Source: Reclinomonas americana ATCC 50394
Lineage: Eukaryota; Jakobida; Jakobea; Jakobida
Length of the DNA stretch: 31,503 nt
Direction: 5' to 3'
NCBI GenBank assembly: GCA_048213135.1
Contig: PS015327.1
Span: 7,450 to 38,952, forward strand
Part shown: piece by piece, positions 19,601 to 31,400 of the stretch
Layout of the letters: the number at the start of each line of letters is the position of its first letter
Position numbering within the stretch: position 1 is the first letter of the stretch
Program-made: the position numbers and the translations under genes
The notes under the pieces: model-generated
Told to the model about the DNA's origin: nothing
The model's database searches: none
Seen by the model: only the letters and a program-made list of their open reading frames with translations

Positions 19601-22600
19601 TGAGCGTGAGCAGCATCACCGACAGTACAGCGGTGTTTAGTGGGTCAGTTGACACAACTGGCCTCGGCACGCTGACCACTGGCTTCGAGTACACCACCAA
19701 TGTGGTCAACTTCTCGTCGAATGTAGCGGTGTTTGCTGGAACGCCGGGCTCGCAGGGGTCGACACTCGGAACTGGCACCTCTGCACGATTCCAGAACCCG
19801 CAGGTGTGATTCTTGGTATGCGTTGGTAGTCTGCACTGTCCGTCTGCTGACTTTCATTGTGATTTTAACGATGTAGGGCCTTGCTTTCGACGGTGCATCC
19901 ACGTTCTATGTGGTTGACACGAGGTGCGAAGCATTTCCGTGTCCTCGGTGTTCCCCCCACTCTTGCCCTCTCTCCCTCTGTATTTGTAGACTGTATGCAT
20001 TGTGCTGACTTGTCCTCGCTGCACAGCAACCTGGTCATTCGTCGCATGACCACTGGCGCTGTGGTGACGGCGTTTGCTGGCCTTGTTAATGTTCGTGGCT
20101 ACCTGGACGGCACAAACACGGCGTCTCGCTTCAACAAGTGAGTCAGGCACTCACGCAATGCCGTGCATCGAACGTCAGTGCACCTCACACGTCGCTGCAG
20201 CCCACGTGATGCGGTCGTTGATCCTAGCACCGGCAATGTCTATGTGGCAGATGTTCGTTGCCTTTTCGCTCTCTCAACGGTGTGCGCCGCTTGTAAGACG
20301 ACTGACATTTGTGTATCGTTGTGTCTCGCAGACCGGAAATCACATTATCCGGCAGATCACGTCTGGCGGTGTTGTCACCACTGTTGCGGGACAGCCTGCG
20401 TCACCAGGCAGTGCAGATGGTACGGGCACTGCGGCAGCGTTCACAAGTCCTGGAGGTATCGGCATCGACGCCGGCAACCAAGTGCTCTTTGTCAGTGACA
20501 CCGGCAACCACACGATTCGGTGTGCACGCGAGTTTGTCTTTCATTCATGGCACGTGCTTCTCTGACGCGTGTGCACGCTGCAGTACCGTGACGTACGCTG
20601 GCGTGGTGACACGCATATTCGGCGCTGTGGGAGTCTCTGGCACGGCGGATGGCAACAGCACAGCAGCTCGCTTCAATGGACCTTACGGCCTCTACTACGA
20701 CGCGACTCGGCTGCTTCTGTTCATCGCCGACCGTAGCAATCATGCCATTCGACAGATCGACTTCAACACAAATCTGGTCAGCACATTTGCTGGTGTGAAG
20801 GGGAGTTTTGGGTCCACTGACGGTGCGCGAGGAACGGCCAAGTTTCGCTCGCCAGCAGGCGTCTTTGTGGACGTTGCGACGTACAATGTGTATGTGGCTG
20901 ATGTTGCGTGCTTGGTTTGAGGATGTCCTCTTCTCTCCGTTATCTGGCGCATCCTGACCTCACACGTGGTGTGTGCATCTGGCAGACGAGCAACCATTTG
21001 ATTCGACTGATCACATCTGCTGGTGTGACATCGACTCTGGCTGGCATTGCTGGAGACAATGGGTTTACGGATGGATCGACGACTTCGGCTCGCTTCAACA
21101 ATCCGGTACTGTGTGCTTCTCTTCCGTAGACCTCTGCCTTACTGTTCTCATTGTACCATCCTTCTGTGCAGACCGCCATTACATACGATGCGAGCAGCGG
21201 ATTTGTGTATGTGTGTGGTATGTACCTGCACTTTTGCGTTGTCGGTATCTCGTCAAAGTGATTGTGTGTTTCAACAATCTCTCTTGCACGAGCAGACCAA
21301 ACGAATCAAGTGGTTCGCCGCATCATTGCACCGACTGCGACCAAGGTGGCTGCGGTGCCGGCAACGGTATCGGCGGCGGGCACAGTTCCGATCACGGCGA
21401 CAATCAGCGGTTTGACTCTGCGGAGTGTGTACTACTTCCGCGCCGTGTCGAACATTGGTCTGACGACGCAGTGGGGTGCCGTGCAATACTTCACTGCGGA
21501 GGCCACATTCACGGCGTCGACTCCGGCCAACGTGTTCCAAGTTGCCGGTCAGTGCCTGTCGTTGACGCGCACGGACAGTGCGCAGAATGTGGGAGCGGAT
21601 GCGCAAGCGGTGGTGCTGAGTGCCACGACGTGCAACACGGGGTGAGTGGTGATCGGGAAGAGAAGAGAAAGAGAGAGAGAAAGAAACAAAGAAGTGCAAT
21701 TGATTCTCGCATTTTCTGCTCCACCGCTCTTCTCACATTCTCTGTTGCAGGTTCACCGTGGCCTTCTCTCTCCCAGCGACAGTGGTGTCGAATACGCAAG
21801 TTCTTGCCACCATCAACGGATCGTTGCTGATGCCGGCCACCACGTACCGAGTGTGTGGTCGCATGTCGTCTTCGTCGCCGTACTATGATGCTGGATCTGT
21901 GCAGTCGTCAGGTGCGGTGTCGTTGCTCGCAATCCCTTCCGCTCGGTGTGGTCTCCTGATTTGTTGCGCCTCCTTCATTCTTTTAGTTGCCGTCACGCAA
22001 GTGTCACCGCTCGCGTTGTTCCGACGTGCGTCGGAGGTCGTGTCAGTGACCGGCACGTCGTTGCCCAACTTGTCGTCCGACTCGCAAGCGTATGCACTGT
22101 CGTCTGGCGCGACTTGCGCAGCGGCTTCATCGTCAGTGGCAATCACAGCGACGTACCCATCGACGACCAGCTCGACGTTCACGTTTGATTCGTCGTCGCT
22201 GGCGGTGGGAACGTACACGCTTTGCGTGCGGTGCGCACTGTGTTTGTGTTGTTTGCCTGCTTTTTCACTGCAGTATCCGTGCATCTCATCCTCCCTGTGC
22301 ACGCTCACAGACCCATTTCGGCGTGCACAAGCTGGGCGGCGCTGGCCACCATTACGATTCCATCATTCAGCCTGTCGCCGGCTGTGATTGGGTCCTCAGC
22401 GACAGCACAGATCACGATCAGTGGCACTCTGTTTGTCAATGTGTTTGGATCGGACAGTGGTGCTCTCAGCTTTGGGTGTCGGGAGAGTGTTGCACAAGCA
22501 ACGTCTGCTTCCGTGACGGGCACGTACACCAGTGCATCGCTGATGCAAGCCACGCTCGACACGACCAGCATTCCATCTGGCGGCTACACTCTCTGGTGCG

Positions 22601-25600
22601 TCTGTATGGAGAGTTTCGTGCTTGTCGTGCGTTTTCAATAGATCACTGATTGTTGGTGTCGATGCGCACAGCATTCGGTGGAGCGCGTCGGCAGTTGCTG
22701 GCCCGCTCGGCGTGGTTAACATTGCCCGTGCAACCTCTGTGACACCGGCTCTAATCTTCATCAATGCCAGCAACTCGTGAGTTTACCAGAGACTGATGTA
22801 CCCGAGGTGGCGAATTTGGATCTCATGATGCCACTTCGTCTCACAGTCACGCGGTGCAAGTTGGGGGCAGTGGATTTTTAGCATCGTTTGCCAGCGACGC
22901 TTCCCTGTTTGTGGTGTCGTCGTCGTGTGCGGCCGCGGCACCGACAGCAGTGATGTCAACGTCGACACAGTCGACTCAGTATGTGGACGCGCAGACTTTG
23001 ACAACCAGCGTCGTGAGTGCATCGGCGACGACGCCAGCTGGAAACTATCAGCTGTGTGAGTTTGGGGGAGAGGAGGGAGAAGAATATGCAGTTCATCGAT
23101 TTGAGTGTCACTTGCTTTCGTTCTCACGCCCGCGTGTTCTCACACAGGCATTCGGTGGACGACTGGTGCAACGACATACGAGAGTGCTGGCGCCTTGGCG
23201 CTGGCTTCTGTCTCAAGCATCACGCCGCCGATTATTCCTGCGGGGTACAGCACGCAGCTGCAGATCTCGGGTGGTGGCTTCTTGGCGTCGCTGCAGGCAG
23301 TGACGCGCATGCTGGTGTTGACCAGCGGCTCGTGCAGTGTTAGCGCGGACACGACAGCGGGTGTGGGTGGGACAGTCGATTCAGTGACGGGCTCGACAGC
23401 CATGAGAGTGACAGTGCTGCCGAGTGGATCGTCGACGGGTGGCGTGTATCGCGTGTGCATGCGTGCTTCTGCCGCCTCTGGTGTTCCTTATGAGGATACG
23501 TACTCGGCTGGTGTCACCGTGGGTGCGTGCGTGTGCTCTCGTTTCCGTCAGTTTGCTTGTCTGTCTCACGGTGTGAAATGAATTGTGTGTGTGAGCAGCA
23601 TCATTCTCTTCGCTCGTTCCCAGTTCGATTCTGGCCGGCGTCGGTGTGACACACCAACTTCGTGTGTCGGGAACTGGCTTGCTACCGCCTGGCGCGCGCA
23701 CGGTGCCGACAGACCCAGTGGCATTGGTGGTGGATGCCACGTCCAACCCGACTTGTAGCAACGCCGACATTTCCGCAGTGCGATACACGACGTCTTTGTC
23801 GTCGGCCAGCACCACGCAGTTGGTGTTTGGCTTCGATGCCACCGGCGTGTCGACTAACGTCTATCGACTGTGCGTGCGATTGTGGCCGACCCTCGGATAT
23901 GTGGATGCAGGCCAGATTGGCGTGTTTTCAGTGTCGGGGGCTTCGCCGTCGGCGATTCCGGCTCTCGCTGGGCAGACGGAGGTGCTGAATGGCAGCGGGT
24001 TTGGTGGCACGCTGATTGTGTTTGTGACATCGGACAGCGCATGTATGGTACCGACGACCGTGGGAGTGACACTTGGGTCAGTCACGTCAACCACCGCGTC
24101 GTTGACGGTGAACGGAAGTGGCCAGACTGGCGGCGTGTACTACTTGTGCACCCAGATTCCCAATCAACCTCCGTCAATGTTTGCGCCGCTCGGCATTTAC
24201 TCCCTGTCGACGACCACTATAAGTCCAGCAATGGTGCTGCGAGATCTGACGCCGAGGGCGGTGACATTAACTGGTGGCGGGGGTTACGTGGGCAGCCTGT
24301 TGTCGACATCGTTTGTACTTCGTGCCTCGTGTGCCAGTGGACCGTCTGTGGCCACGCTCACGGCGACAGCCATCACGAACAACAGCATTAGTTTGGGTGT
24401 TCCGTATCTGGGACTGAGCAGTGTGTCTGGCACGTACCACATATGTGCATCATGGGGGACAGGAGCGCCGTTTTCCAGCGTCGGCACGCTTGACGTGGGT
24501 TCGTATCGTGGTGTTTTCTTTGCTTGAGAGATCAATCGACTCACTTGTGTGGATACATGTGTGTATACTTTGATGTGCACAGCTGGGTTCTCGTCCGTGT
24601 CACCTGCTGCTGTCAGTATTGGCGGCGTTGGGTCGCAGCAGTCGTTCAGCATCAACGGTCAATCGTTCACGGACCTCACGGCAGGTGGAGATGCGCAGGC
24701 GGTTGTTGTTGCGCGGTCGTGCTCTCCGATCAACATGGCGGACGCGTGGACTCGCGTGCCGAGCAGTGTGACATTTGTGTCGAGTACTCGCATCTCGTTT
24801 GTGCTTGGCTTGAACGGGTTGGCCGCGATCAACGGGCTTCTTGTGTGCGTCCGCTTCTCGTCTACATCACCGTACACATCAGCCGGAACCATTGCGATCG
24901 GTGCGTTATTTGTTGGCGGCGAGAGAGAGGGAGAGAACCAACAAAGGAGAGCTTGCGACAGGCATTCGAATTGGAGGTGTGCTCACATGCTCTCTTTTCT
25001 CCGCAGAGGATTTGACGATCGATGCCAGCAGCATTCCAAGCATGGTGTTCCGCGGCTTCGAGTACACTCTTCGATGGCGGTGCTGGTCACGCGATGTGAA
25101 TGCTCGAGTGGCGGTGACTGTGCAGCGTGTGAGTGACAGCAGCAACGTGCGTGCTGTTCTTGAAGCCCATCCGGCTCGGTGCGATGCTGGCGCCACGCTC
25201 AACTCGCGAGTGTGGGTGGCGGTGGGGATGGACGAGGCTGCTGCGGGCACGTATCAACTGCAAGTGCAGCTGATTGATGTGGACGGACTGTCGCTGAGCC
25301 GCACGTCGTCTGCATTCGGGTCGTCGCTCAGCAGCGTTGTGGTCAACTCGGTGTCGGTGGCGTCGGCGGACAGCGTCAGCCTCGTGTTCACATGTAGAAA
25401 CCCTCTCGTCTCGGCCGTGCAAGTGTCGGTTCGGACGGCGACCAGCGCGAGTGCCGAGACGGTGATTGGCAGCAATGTGGCTGCCACGTGCGGGCCGAGT
25501 GCCGCCAGCCAGACGTATGTGTGGCAGCCGAGTGTGTCGTTTTCGGGGGCCGTTGACTTGGCACTGGATGTGGCCGACTTGCCGCGACTGACGAGTCGGT

Positions 25601-28600
25601 CGTCGAGTGCGATGTTTTCGTTGCCGACGATGGATGTGACGGGTGTGCGAGTGGTGGTGCCGACGGGTCACAGTGGTGTGGTGTTTGTGGGCGTGCAGTA
25701 CACGATTGGGTGGCGGTGTGCACGCGCCGCGACCAGCAGCGTCGACGTGACCGTGAATGGAACGATAACGGTGGGGACCGGCGTGTCGTCGACGTGTGGC
25801 GACTTGGCGGTGGAGAACACGACGCAGTGGACTGTGAACAGCAGTCTGAGCGGATCGAACAACACGCGGGTGTCGGTGCAACAGACGGGCTATGCCGGCG
25901 CGGCTGGCCAGTCGTCCGTGATGCAGGTGCTGACGGCGAGTGCGACTCCGACGGGCGGCATGTTTCCGAGCACTGTGTACGAGGGCTACACGTACTCCGT
26001 GCCGTACACGTGCAATGTGCCTGGCGGCTCCGTGCGGCTGCTGGTATCGGTGACAGGCAGTGCGAATGCGGCGGATACGGTGGAGGTGGCACGAGTGACG
26101 TCGTCGTCGACCGCGGCGTGTGCGTCGACGGCGCTGAGCTGGACTGTGGCGCGTGCGTCGTTGGCCATGGGCGGTGCGGCGGCTGGCGGGTACACAGCGT
26201 CGATTGAGGTGATGCACAGTGCACTCGTGTTTGGTGCGAGCGGTGCGGTGATTGCCGTCGGCCAAGTGGGTGCCGTTGCAGACACGTTCACACCGGTGCC
26301 AGTGGTGATCACTGCTAGCGGCATGCCCACTGTGGTGAGCACGGTCAGTACGGACACGCTGTACCGCGTTCGATTCGGCTGTGTGGCGAATCCGCTCGTC
26401 GGCACGAGTGTGGTGGTGGAGGCGACGGCACCTATGTCGACGGCACCGATTGTGATTGGAACTGTGAATGGCGCGACGGCGTGTCCGAGTGGCTCCATCA
26501 CCGTTGATTGGCGACCGCCGTCGGCACTGGTGTCTCTGGGCGGGTCGGTGGTGTTGTCGGCACGTGATGCGGCTGTTGTTGGAAGCAAGCGCTCGAGTTC
26601 GAGCAGCGTGACGGTGGTCGCGTGGCAGCTGGCGGTGCGCATTGTGTCGGTGTGGCCGGAGCGTGTCAATGTTGGTGTGCGCTGCGCGCATCAGCTGGTG
26701 ACGGCGGTGAATGTGGTGGCATCGAACGGAGTGACGTTGCAGACGGGTGCGCCACTGAGCTGCGCCAGTGCGGCGACAGAGAGTTTACTGTGGTGGAGCA
26801 CGAGCACGTTGCCTATGGGGACGTCACTGACGGTGCAGTTGGTGTATGCAGCCGACGCAATGATTGCGGGAACGAGTGCGGCGTTTGTGGTGCCAGGTGC
26901 GGAAGGGGGGAAGGGAGGGAGGGGAGAGGGGTGAGAAAGAGATGACAAGGAGAATGAGGGAGAGTGAGAGGGAGAGAGCAAGGAGAGGAGAAAGGGAGAG
27001 CAAGAGAGAGAGGCAGGTCGAGATAGAGAGAGAAAGAGAGAGAGAGAGGCCGAGAAAGGGAGAGATATTGAGAGGACATAGAGAGAGAGTGTGTGTGTGG
27101 GAGCGAGAAAGCAAGGAAGATTCGCCTGACGACATCAGACGGGAGTAGAGAGCATACAAAGGCGAGACGGCATCGAAGCGCAGACGCGGGATGCGAATGA
27201 GAGAGAGAGACTGTGAAGGCAAGAGAGTGAGAGCAGATATGTTGAGAGGGAGAAGAGAAGAGAGAGAGCACGAAATGAAGAAAACAGCAGTTGATTGACC
27301 TGCTCACCCGCTCGTCGTGCACAGCGTCCGTGTTCAGTGTGACGTCTCTCCAGCTGCCGTGGACAACACCGCCGACGGCATTTGAGGTCAGCGCCATCAC
27401 ACTGCAAGTGCAGTGCAACCTGCCGTCGGTGACCGGCGTCAGTGTGGCTGTGTTGCCGGCTGGAGGTGGCGCTGCTGTTGTGGTGGTGCCATCTCAAGCT
27501 GTGACGTGCGCGCTTGGAGGAACCACGTTGACGGTGGGACCGGCTGTCGTCGGTGCGCAGCCGACTGGTGTGTCGTATGTACTGCGAGTGACGGGAACGG
27601 ACGGTGGCTCGTTTGCACCTACTGCCACGTCGTCGGCCTTTGTCTTGTCTGGTGAGTCTCTAAGGTGATGATGTCGAACATGTGGGATCTTGCTGACACA
27701 TCTCACAGCGCCGACGTTTACGATGACGTCGCCTACCGCCGGCACGGTCCTGTATCACAACTACCAATACGAGGCAACGGTGCAGTGTGTGCAAGATAGC
27801 GCGAGTGGATCGGTCGATGTTGATGTGCTGCTTGTGGGTGGCGGTGGAGCGACGACTGTCGCTCTCGCCACGGCATCGCCGCTGGAATGTCATCCGCGTG
27901 CGGCAGGTGCCACCTGGCCGACCGTGTCTTTTGTCACTTCGGCATTGGCTGCCGAAGGCGTGTGGACATTGCGAGTGCAGTTGAGCTCATCGCCGACCAC
28001 TGTTTTCGATGGTGTCAGCGTGACAGTTCGGCGTGCACTGGCCATGGTGTACCCAGTGATCAGCAGCACGACGCCAATCTTCACGGGCGAACTGATTCGC
28101 GTCGGCTTCCGGTGTTTTGGCAGTCCGCAAATCACGGCAGTGGAGGTCATTGCGCGGCAGTCATCTGGAGCGACGATTGTTGTGCGCCGAATCGATCCGT
28201 TTGTGTGCGATCTCACCTCCCCGGTGACTGCGTTCGACTGGCGTGTCGACGCGACACTGCCATCGCAGCCTATCGGTCTACTCGTGCGTGACGCGGTGCG
28301 CACCAGTGCCGAGTCGGCGGCCATCCAGGTACCGCAGTTGTATCGCACGCAGTTGCGCAATGCGTCAGTGCGGGCGGCCGATGGGGATGTGGCGGTGGTG
28401 GTGGCCGGTGAGGATATCGAAGTCGGCTGGCAGTGCAACAATCCCGCCACGCGGTCCACGCAACTGCGCTTGATTCGTGCCGTCAGCAGCCTCACGTCGT
28501 CGGCGGTGGAGGCCACGGCGGTGGTGTCGCCGGTGCGATGTTCGCCGCAATGGGACGCGAAGAACGTGTATGTGTGGACGCTGCCTGCCGAGGTGAAGAC

Positions 28601-30929
28601 CGACACGTATCAGGTGGAGGTGTACGACAATCTGCGCAACGTGGCGTTGAGGACGCTGGCATTTGCCGTGCAACGTGAGTCTGATGAGGAGAGGGAGAGG
28701 GGGAGAGTGAGGCAGGAGAGATGAGAAGAGAAAATTGAGTGGATGTGGGGTGGCGGGGAGGGTGAAGGCTGGATAGGGGACGCAGAAAGAGAGAAACCCG
28801 CAGAGCGAGTCCCTTTGCTTCTTCGATGATGAGGGCGGAAGAGATGAGTGAGTGAAGTGCAGAGTCGCTCACCTCATGAGAGAGGGAGGAGGAGTGCGTG
28901 TGTAAATGCAGGTTGGCACTCAGTTTGTGTGCTGCAGCATTGCAAGGTAGCGGTATTTTGTGCTGACCCTCTCTCTCTCTCTCTCCACGCACAGGCTTCG
29001 TGCTGGCGGTGTCATCGGTGCTGCCGACCAAGCTCGACGCGTTGTATGCGGGCCAGGCGGCGAATGTGGAGTGGTCGTGCAACAGCGCAGTGACCGATGC
29101 TGCCGGTCTGCGCGTGTTTGTGCAGCAGGGGTCGCGAAGGCGTGTTCTGGCGGACCGTGTGGATGCCGCCTGTGCAAGAGAGTCGCGGCGATTCACTTTC
29201 GCAATGCCGACGGAGATGGTTGGTGACGGAGTGCAAGTTGGCCTGGAGCACTCGGGTACTGCGTTGCCGGTGCCCCCCGCTCTATCCGATGTGCTGACAG
29301 TACTGGGTGAGTTGGGAGGAAGGGAGTGGCGGGGAAGGCAAGAGACTGGGTCCGAGTGAGGCATTCGATAATAGGAGGGATAATAATGGGAAAGTGGGCT
29401 GGTGGTGAGGTGGGAGAGGACACGGGGTGGAGGAAACGGGAGTCTGAGAGACAATGAGAGGAAAGGTGAACGAGGCAAGTGCGGCAGAACGAGATGTGGT
29501 CAGATCGAAGGCACAATCGACGTTGGCATAGGCATTTCTGGTATTTGTATTTGCATCGTGCCACCACCTCTTGTTGTAATACCTCTCTTGGAATACATTG
29601 ATGCTTGCACTGACTTTTTTTGCTTCTTCTTCCGCAGCTCCTCCGTTGCAGCCCGTCATGAACACGAACACGACGACGACTCCGGTGCTCGAGTACACGG
29701 ATGGATACACACTCAAGTGGCAGTGTCTGCGTCGAGCCGCGGCCTCGCAGCGCGTGCATGTGTTGCTCACTGCCAATCCGCGCAACTCAACCGCCGTTGT
29801 CACCGGTAGCGGCGTCGCGACCAATGCGACGTCTGTAATTGGCCTGCCTTCGACTGCGAGTTTCGTGGCTTGGTGCCACGCTGCATGCTGTCGCCATCTC
29901 CGTGAACTGATTTGCCATGTGCGATTTCGTTGCAGTTGTTGGCAGCCTCAATCACGTGGTGGTTTCGGGTGCCAGTGCACAGCATTTCTGGATCGTGGCA
30001 TTCAACATTACATCGACGTGCAGTTGCGTGTCCACGTTGTTTCTGTCGGTTGGAGGTGGACTTTCGTCTCATTTTTAATGTATGGACACAGCGGAGAGCA
30101 ACAGCACGAGTTCACGTGCTGCTGACGACGACGTGTTCAACAGTATCAGCTTCTCGGCAGCATTGTCGCTTGCCCGGCAGGATCTCATTTATCAGGTGAC
30201 ATTTGCTGTGCTCTGCTCTCTCAATAGCTGCGACACACTCACTTGTTGCTGCTGACCTGGCAGGCGACGGTAATGGATGCCGATCAGCCATCGGTGGTCG
30301 CTCGGAGTGCCGAGTTCACACTACAGAGTTGCGTGACATGTGCAGTGCACATAAGTCGCGCAGTGACTGACACAACTCTCTCGCTTTGCTATGCCGCAGG
30401 TCCGACCTCGACGTCGTCAACAAATACCAGCAGCAGCAGCAGCAGCAGCAGTGGCGGAGGGAGTCGCGGACTCGCCAGCTGGGCGATTGCGCTCAGCGTG
30501 GTCCTGCCGTTGCTGTTTCTCCTATTGCTACTGCTGCTGCTGTTGTGGTTCCTGCGCAAGCGGCGACTGCAGAAGCGGCTGCGCGACGAGCACGAGCGCC
30601 AGCTCCAAAGTGTGCGATGCGCGTTCGACGGTGTCAGCCCCGAAAGTGGTATTGGCGTGGGCCCTCTGCTGCGAACGCCGCCTCCGTTGCCACCATCGCC
30701 ACCACCAGCATCATTGCACCACCGCCACATACCAACGTCGCCGTTGACGTGGCACGCTCACCACGACTTGGTTTTGAAGCCGCTTGCGATGCCGCCGGTG
30801 CCTGGATCGCCCGACGAAGAGGACTCGCCCACTTTCGACCTTCATCATGCAGTGACACCTCGGCGCCCGCTGCTGGCACTTGTCACTGAAGGAGAAGGCG
30901 AAGTTGAGAAGGCAGAGGATGATCAGTGA
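15732..30929 (+). CDS. Copy B: giant multi-domain single-pass surface protein
   Basis: This is the tandem paralogue of copy A, with its 5' end present. Thirty-five exons are visible; the first four encode 202 residues and the last 31 encode about 3,366. At least one further exon must lie in the N gap 17267-17625, because an NHL blade is cut after 'ARFQ' and the next exon begins with 'VTMAGVV'. The start ATG at 15732 is chosen because it begins a strong signal peptide. Exon phases agree at every junction. Domain order is as in copy A: signal peptide, NHL block, FN3-like pair, NHL block, FN3-like module, IPT/TIG-like array, Ig-like array, helix at about 30483-30551, then a tail unlike that of copy A. 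The product should reach the cell surface with a very large ectodomain. Function is unknown; receptor or adhesin is inferred. Confidence 0.87.
16281..16492. other. Assembly gap (212 N)
   Basis: This unresolved sequence lies inside the first intron of copy B. It is bordered on the right by (CT)n and (ACGT)n repeats, a likely cause of the assembly break. Confidence 0.95.
16493..16674 (+). repeat. (CT)n and (ACGT)n compound low-complexity block
   Basis: CT runs flank three blocks of the self-complementary tetranucleotide ACGT, with a short TCG/GTCG-rich spacer between them. The ACGT blocks can fold back on themselves. Confidence 0.95.
16713..19384 (+). other. Copy B NHL-repeat block 1 (exons 16713-16813, 16881-16945, 17092-17205, gap, 17699-17897, 17971-18245, 18316-18507, 18585-18840, 18907-19291)
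   Basis: About ten NHL blades are visible, including the first two or three that are off-window in copy A. Typical parts are STDGTGTAARFSGPRDIVVD, LWVADSGNSTIR, TVDGTGTAARFQ, MYVADSGNNNIR and YVADTGNRQLR. Exons 16881-16945 and 17971-18245 both end in phase 0 after 'VAD' before GTTGCG donors. The blade at about 19160-19230 and the one at about 18010-18115 differ from copy A more than their surroundings do. Confidence 0.85.
17267..17625. other. Assembly gap (359 N) hiding copy B exon sequence
   Basis: Exon 17092-17205 stops at 'ARFQ' and the next visible exon starts a new blade at 17699. The expected P-x-G-I-x-x-D and YVAD-x-x-NHTIR half-blade is missing, so one or more exons should lie in the N run. 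The right edge is (CT)n sequence matching the very start of the window. Confidence 0.85.
19371..19803 (+). other. Copy B FN3-like pair
   Basis: This exon is 433 bp, as in copy A, and has the same layout: end of an NHL blade (FNNQIREV), an FN3-like module with LPLNSTYFVQA, and a second module with SITDSTAVFSGSV running into 'VAVFAG'. Differences from copy A cluster at about 19422-19475 and 19720-19780. Confidence 0.6.
19735..21340 (+). other. Copy B NHL-repeat block 2 (exons 19877-19923, 20027-20137, 20201-20252, 20332-20519, 20584-20902, 20986-21105, 21172-21217)
   Basis: About six NHL blades are carried on small exons, each equal in length to its copy A partner. Exons 20201-20252 and 20584-20902 end in phase 0 after 'VAD'. 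Exon 20201-20252 reads RDAVVDPSTG, where copy A reads RDVTMDTSTG. The block ends early in exon 21296-21641. Confidence 0.85.
21296..24900 (+). other. Copy B FN3-like module and IPT/TIG-like array (exons 21296-21641, 21751-21911, 21987-22230, 22311-22595, 22672-22776, 22847-23055, 23148-23522, 23599-24498, 24583-24900)
   Basis: All nine exons match copy A in length and phase. About nine IPT/TIG-like modules repeat the Y-x-x-C-x-R ending and the mid-module Cys. Exon 23599-24498 is gap-free and gives the true sequence across the copy A 20-N gap. Differences from copy A are mostly single substitutions; slightly denser ones lie at about 23925-24000 and 24170-24300. Confidence 0.7.
26897..27324 (+). 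other. Long purine-rich intron of copy B (428 bp)
   Basis: This partner of 9330-9812 carries the same G|GTGCGG donor and GTGCACAG|CG acceptor. The interior is GAGAGA-rich with indels against copy A. No gene is seen. Confidence 0.8.
28675..28994 (+). other. Purine-rich intron of copy B (320 bp)
   Basis: This is the partner of 11171-11729. A block of about 240 bp of G/A-rich sequence present in copy A is absent here. A (CT)n stretch again precedes the acceptor CACGCACAG. Confidence 0.8.
29307..29637 (+). other. Purine-rich intron of copy B (331 bp)
   Basis: This partner of 12042-12365 has the donor G|GTGAGT and the acceptor CTTCCGCAG|CT. The first half is G/A-rich. No gene is seen. Confidence 0.8.
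30400..30929 (+). other. Copy B last exon: linker, transmembrane helix, cytoplasmic tail
   Basis: A Ser/Gly linker with an (AGC)n run leads to the Leu-rich helix (30483-30551) and the basic flank RKRRLQKRLRDEHERQ, all matching copy A. The tail then diverges: a Pro-rich part (TPPPLPPSPPP), a His-rich part (SLHHRHIP, WHAHHD), an acidic SPDEEDSPTFD segment, and an acidic end (EGEGEVEKAEDDQ). It shares no clear motif with the copy A tail beyond proline richness. Confidence 0.8.
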
Positions 30930-31085
30930 GTGTATAACAAGAGTCTTGAACGGGAAGAAGGGAAAGGGAGGAGAAGAAGAAGAAGAGGGAGAAGAAGGAG
31001 GAGGAGGATGAGGTGATCAAACAAGGCGCCGGCCTGGCCAAGTCCTGTATGAGAACCTTACACAAAGGACAGCTTACACCCTTGA
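30930..31085. other. Spacer after copy B
   Basis: There are 156 bp between the copy B stop and the next start codon. The middle is almost pure G/A (GAAGAAGAAGAGGGAG type). No poly(A) signal AATAAA is seen. Confidence 0.6.
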
Positions 31086-31358
31086 ATGCTCCTCTCGCGC
31101 AGCGCACACTCTCTCACGCGCTGTCGCTTCTCCTCTGCAGCAGCAGCGCCACCACTGCTTGCACAGTTTGAGCAGCTCAGTGAGCGCTTGCTCTCCTCTG
31201 GTGCTTTGGAGGGACGAGTGAGCTCTGAGCAGGCGCTGCGTGAGGCCACTGGGGGAGAGTGGTCGCTGGAGAAGCGCCTCAGTCAAGTGCATGGTTATGG
31301 GTGTTTTGTGAAAGGGTGACTGGGGGGAAGAGGGAATGAGAGGAGAGGGAGGGGGGAG

Positions 31359-31400
<42 letters not shown>

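Larger units (their letters stand above)
25007..30327 (+). other. Copy B Ig-like (Kre9/KNH-resembling) array (exons 25007-26896, 27325-27651, 27709-28674, 28995-29306, 29638-29859, 29936-30055, 30092-30195, 30264-30327)
   Basis: About twelve Ig-like repeats have the same W-x-C / Cys / W-x-V / Y-x-x-x-V pattern as in copy A. Exon 29638-29859 is one codon longer than in copy A, in a variable segment (TGSGVATNATSV here against PGSGTTSPSSES). Introns 26897-27324, 28675-28994 and 29307-29637 are purine-rich. Intron 30056-30091 is only 36 bp. Confidence 0.65.
17626..30670 (+). repeat. Tandem duplication unit, copy B part
   Basis: This is a direct repeat of 1-13400, with the unit offset growing and shrinking by intron indels. 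The intervening 13733-14880 gene is not found again downstream of copy B within the window. Confidence 0.9.

Noticed and set aside
25087-26691. A 534-residue open frame on the minus strand opposite the copy B Ig-like exon (and similar ones at 7821-8657, 8306-9124 and 25388-26224)
   Set aside because: They are rich in Arg, His and Thr with no recognisable pattern, lie exactly antisense to long exons, and exist because the sense strand has biased codon use. The sense frame has the repeat domains.
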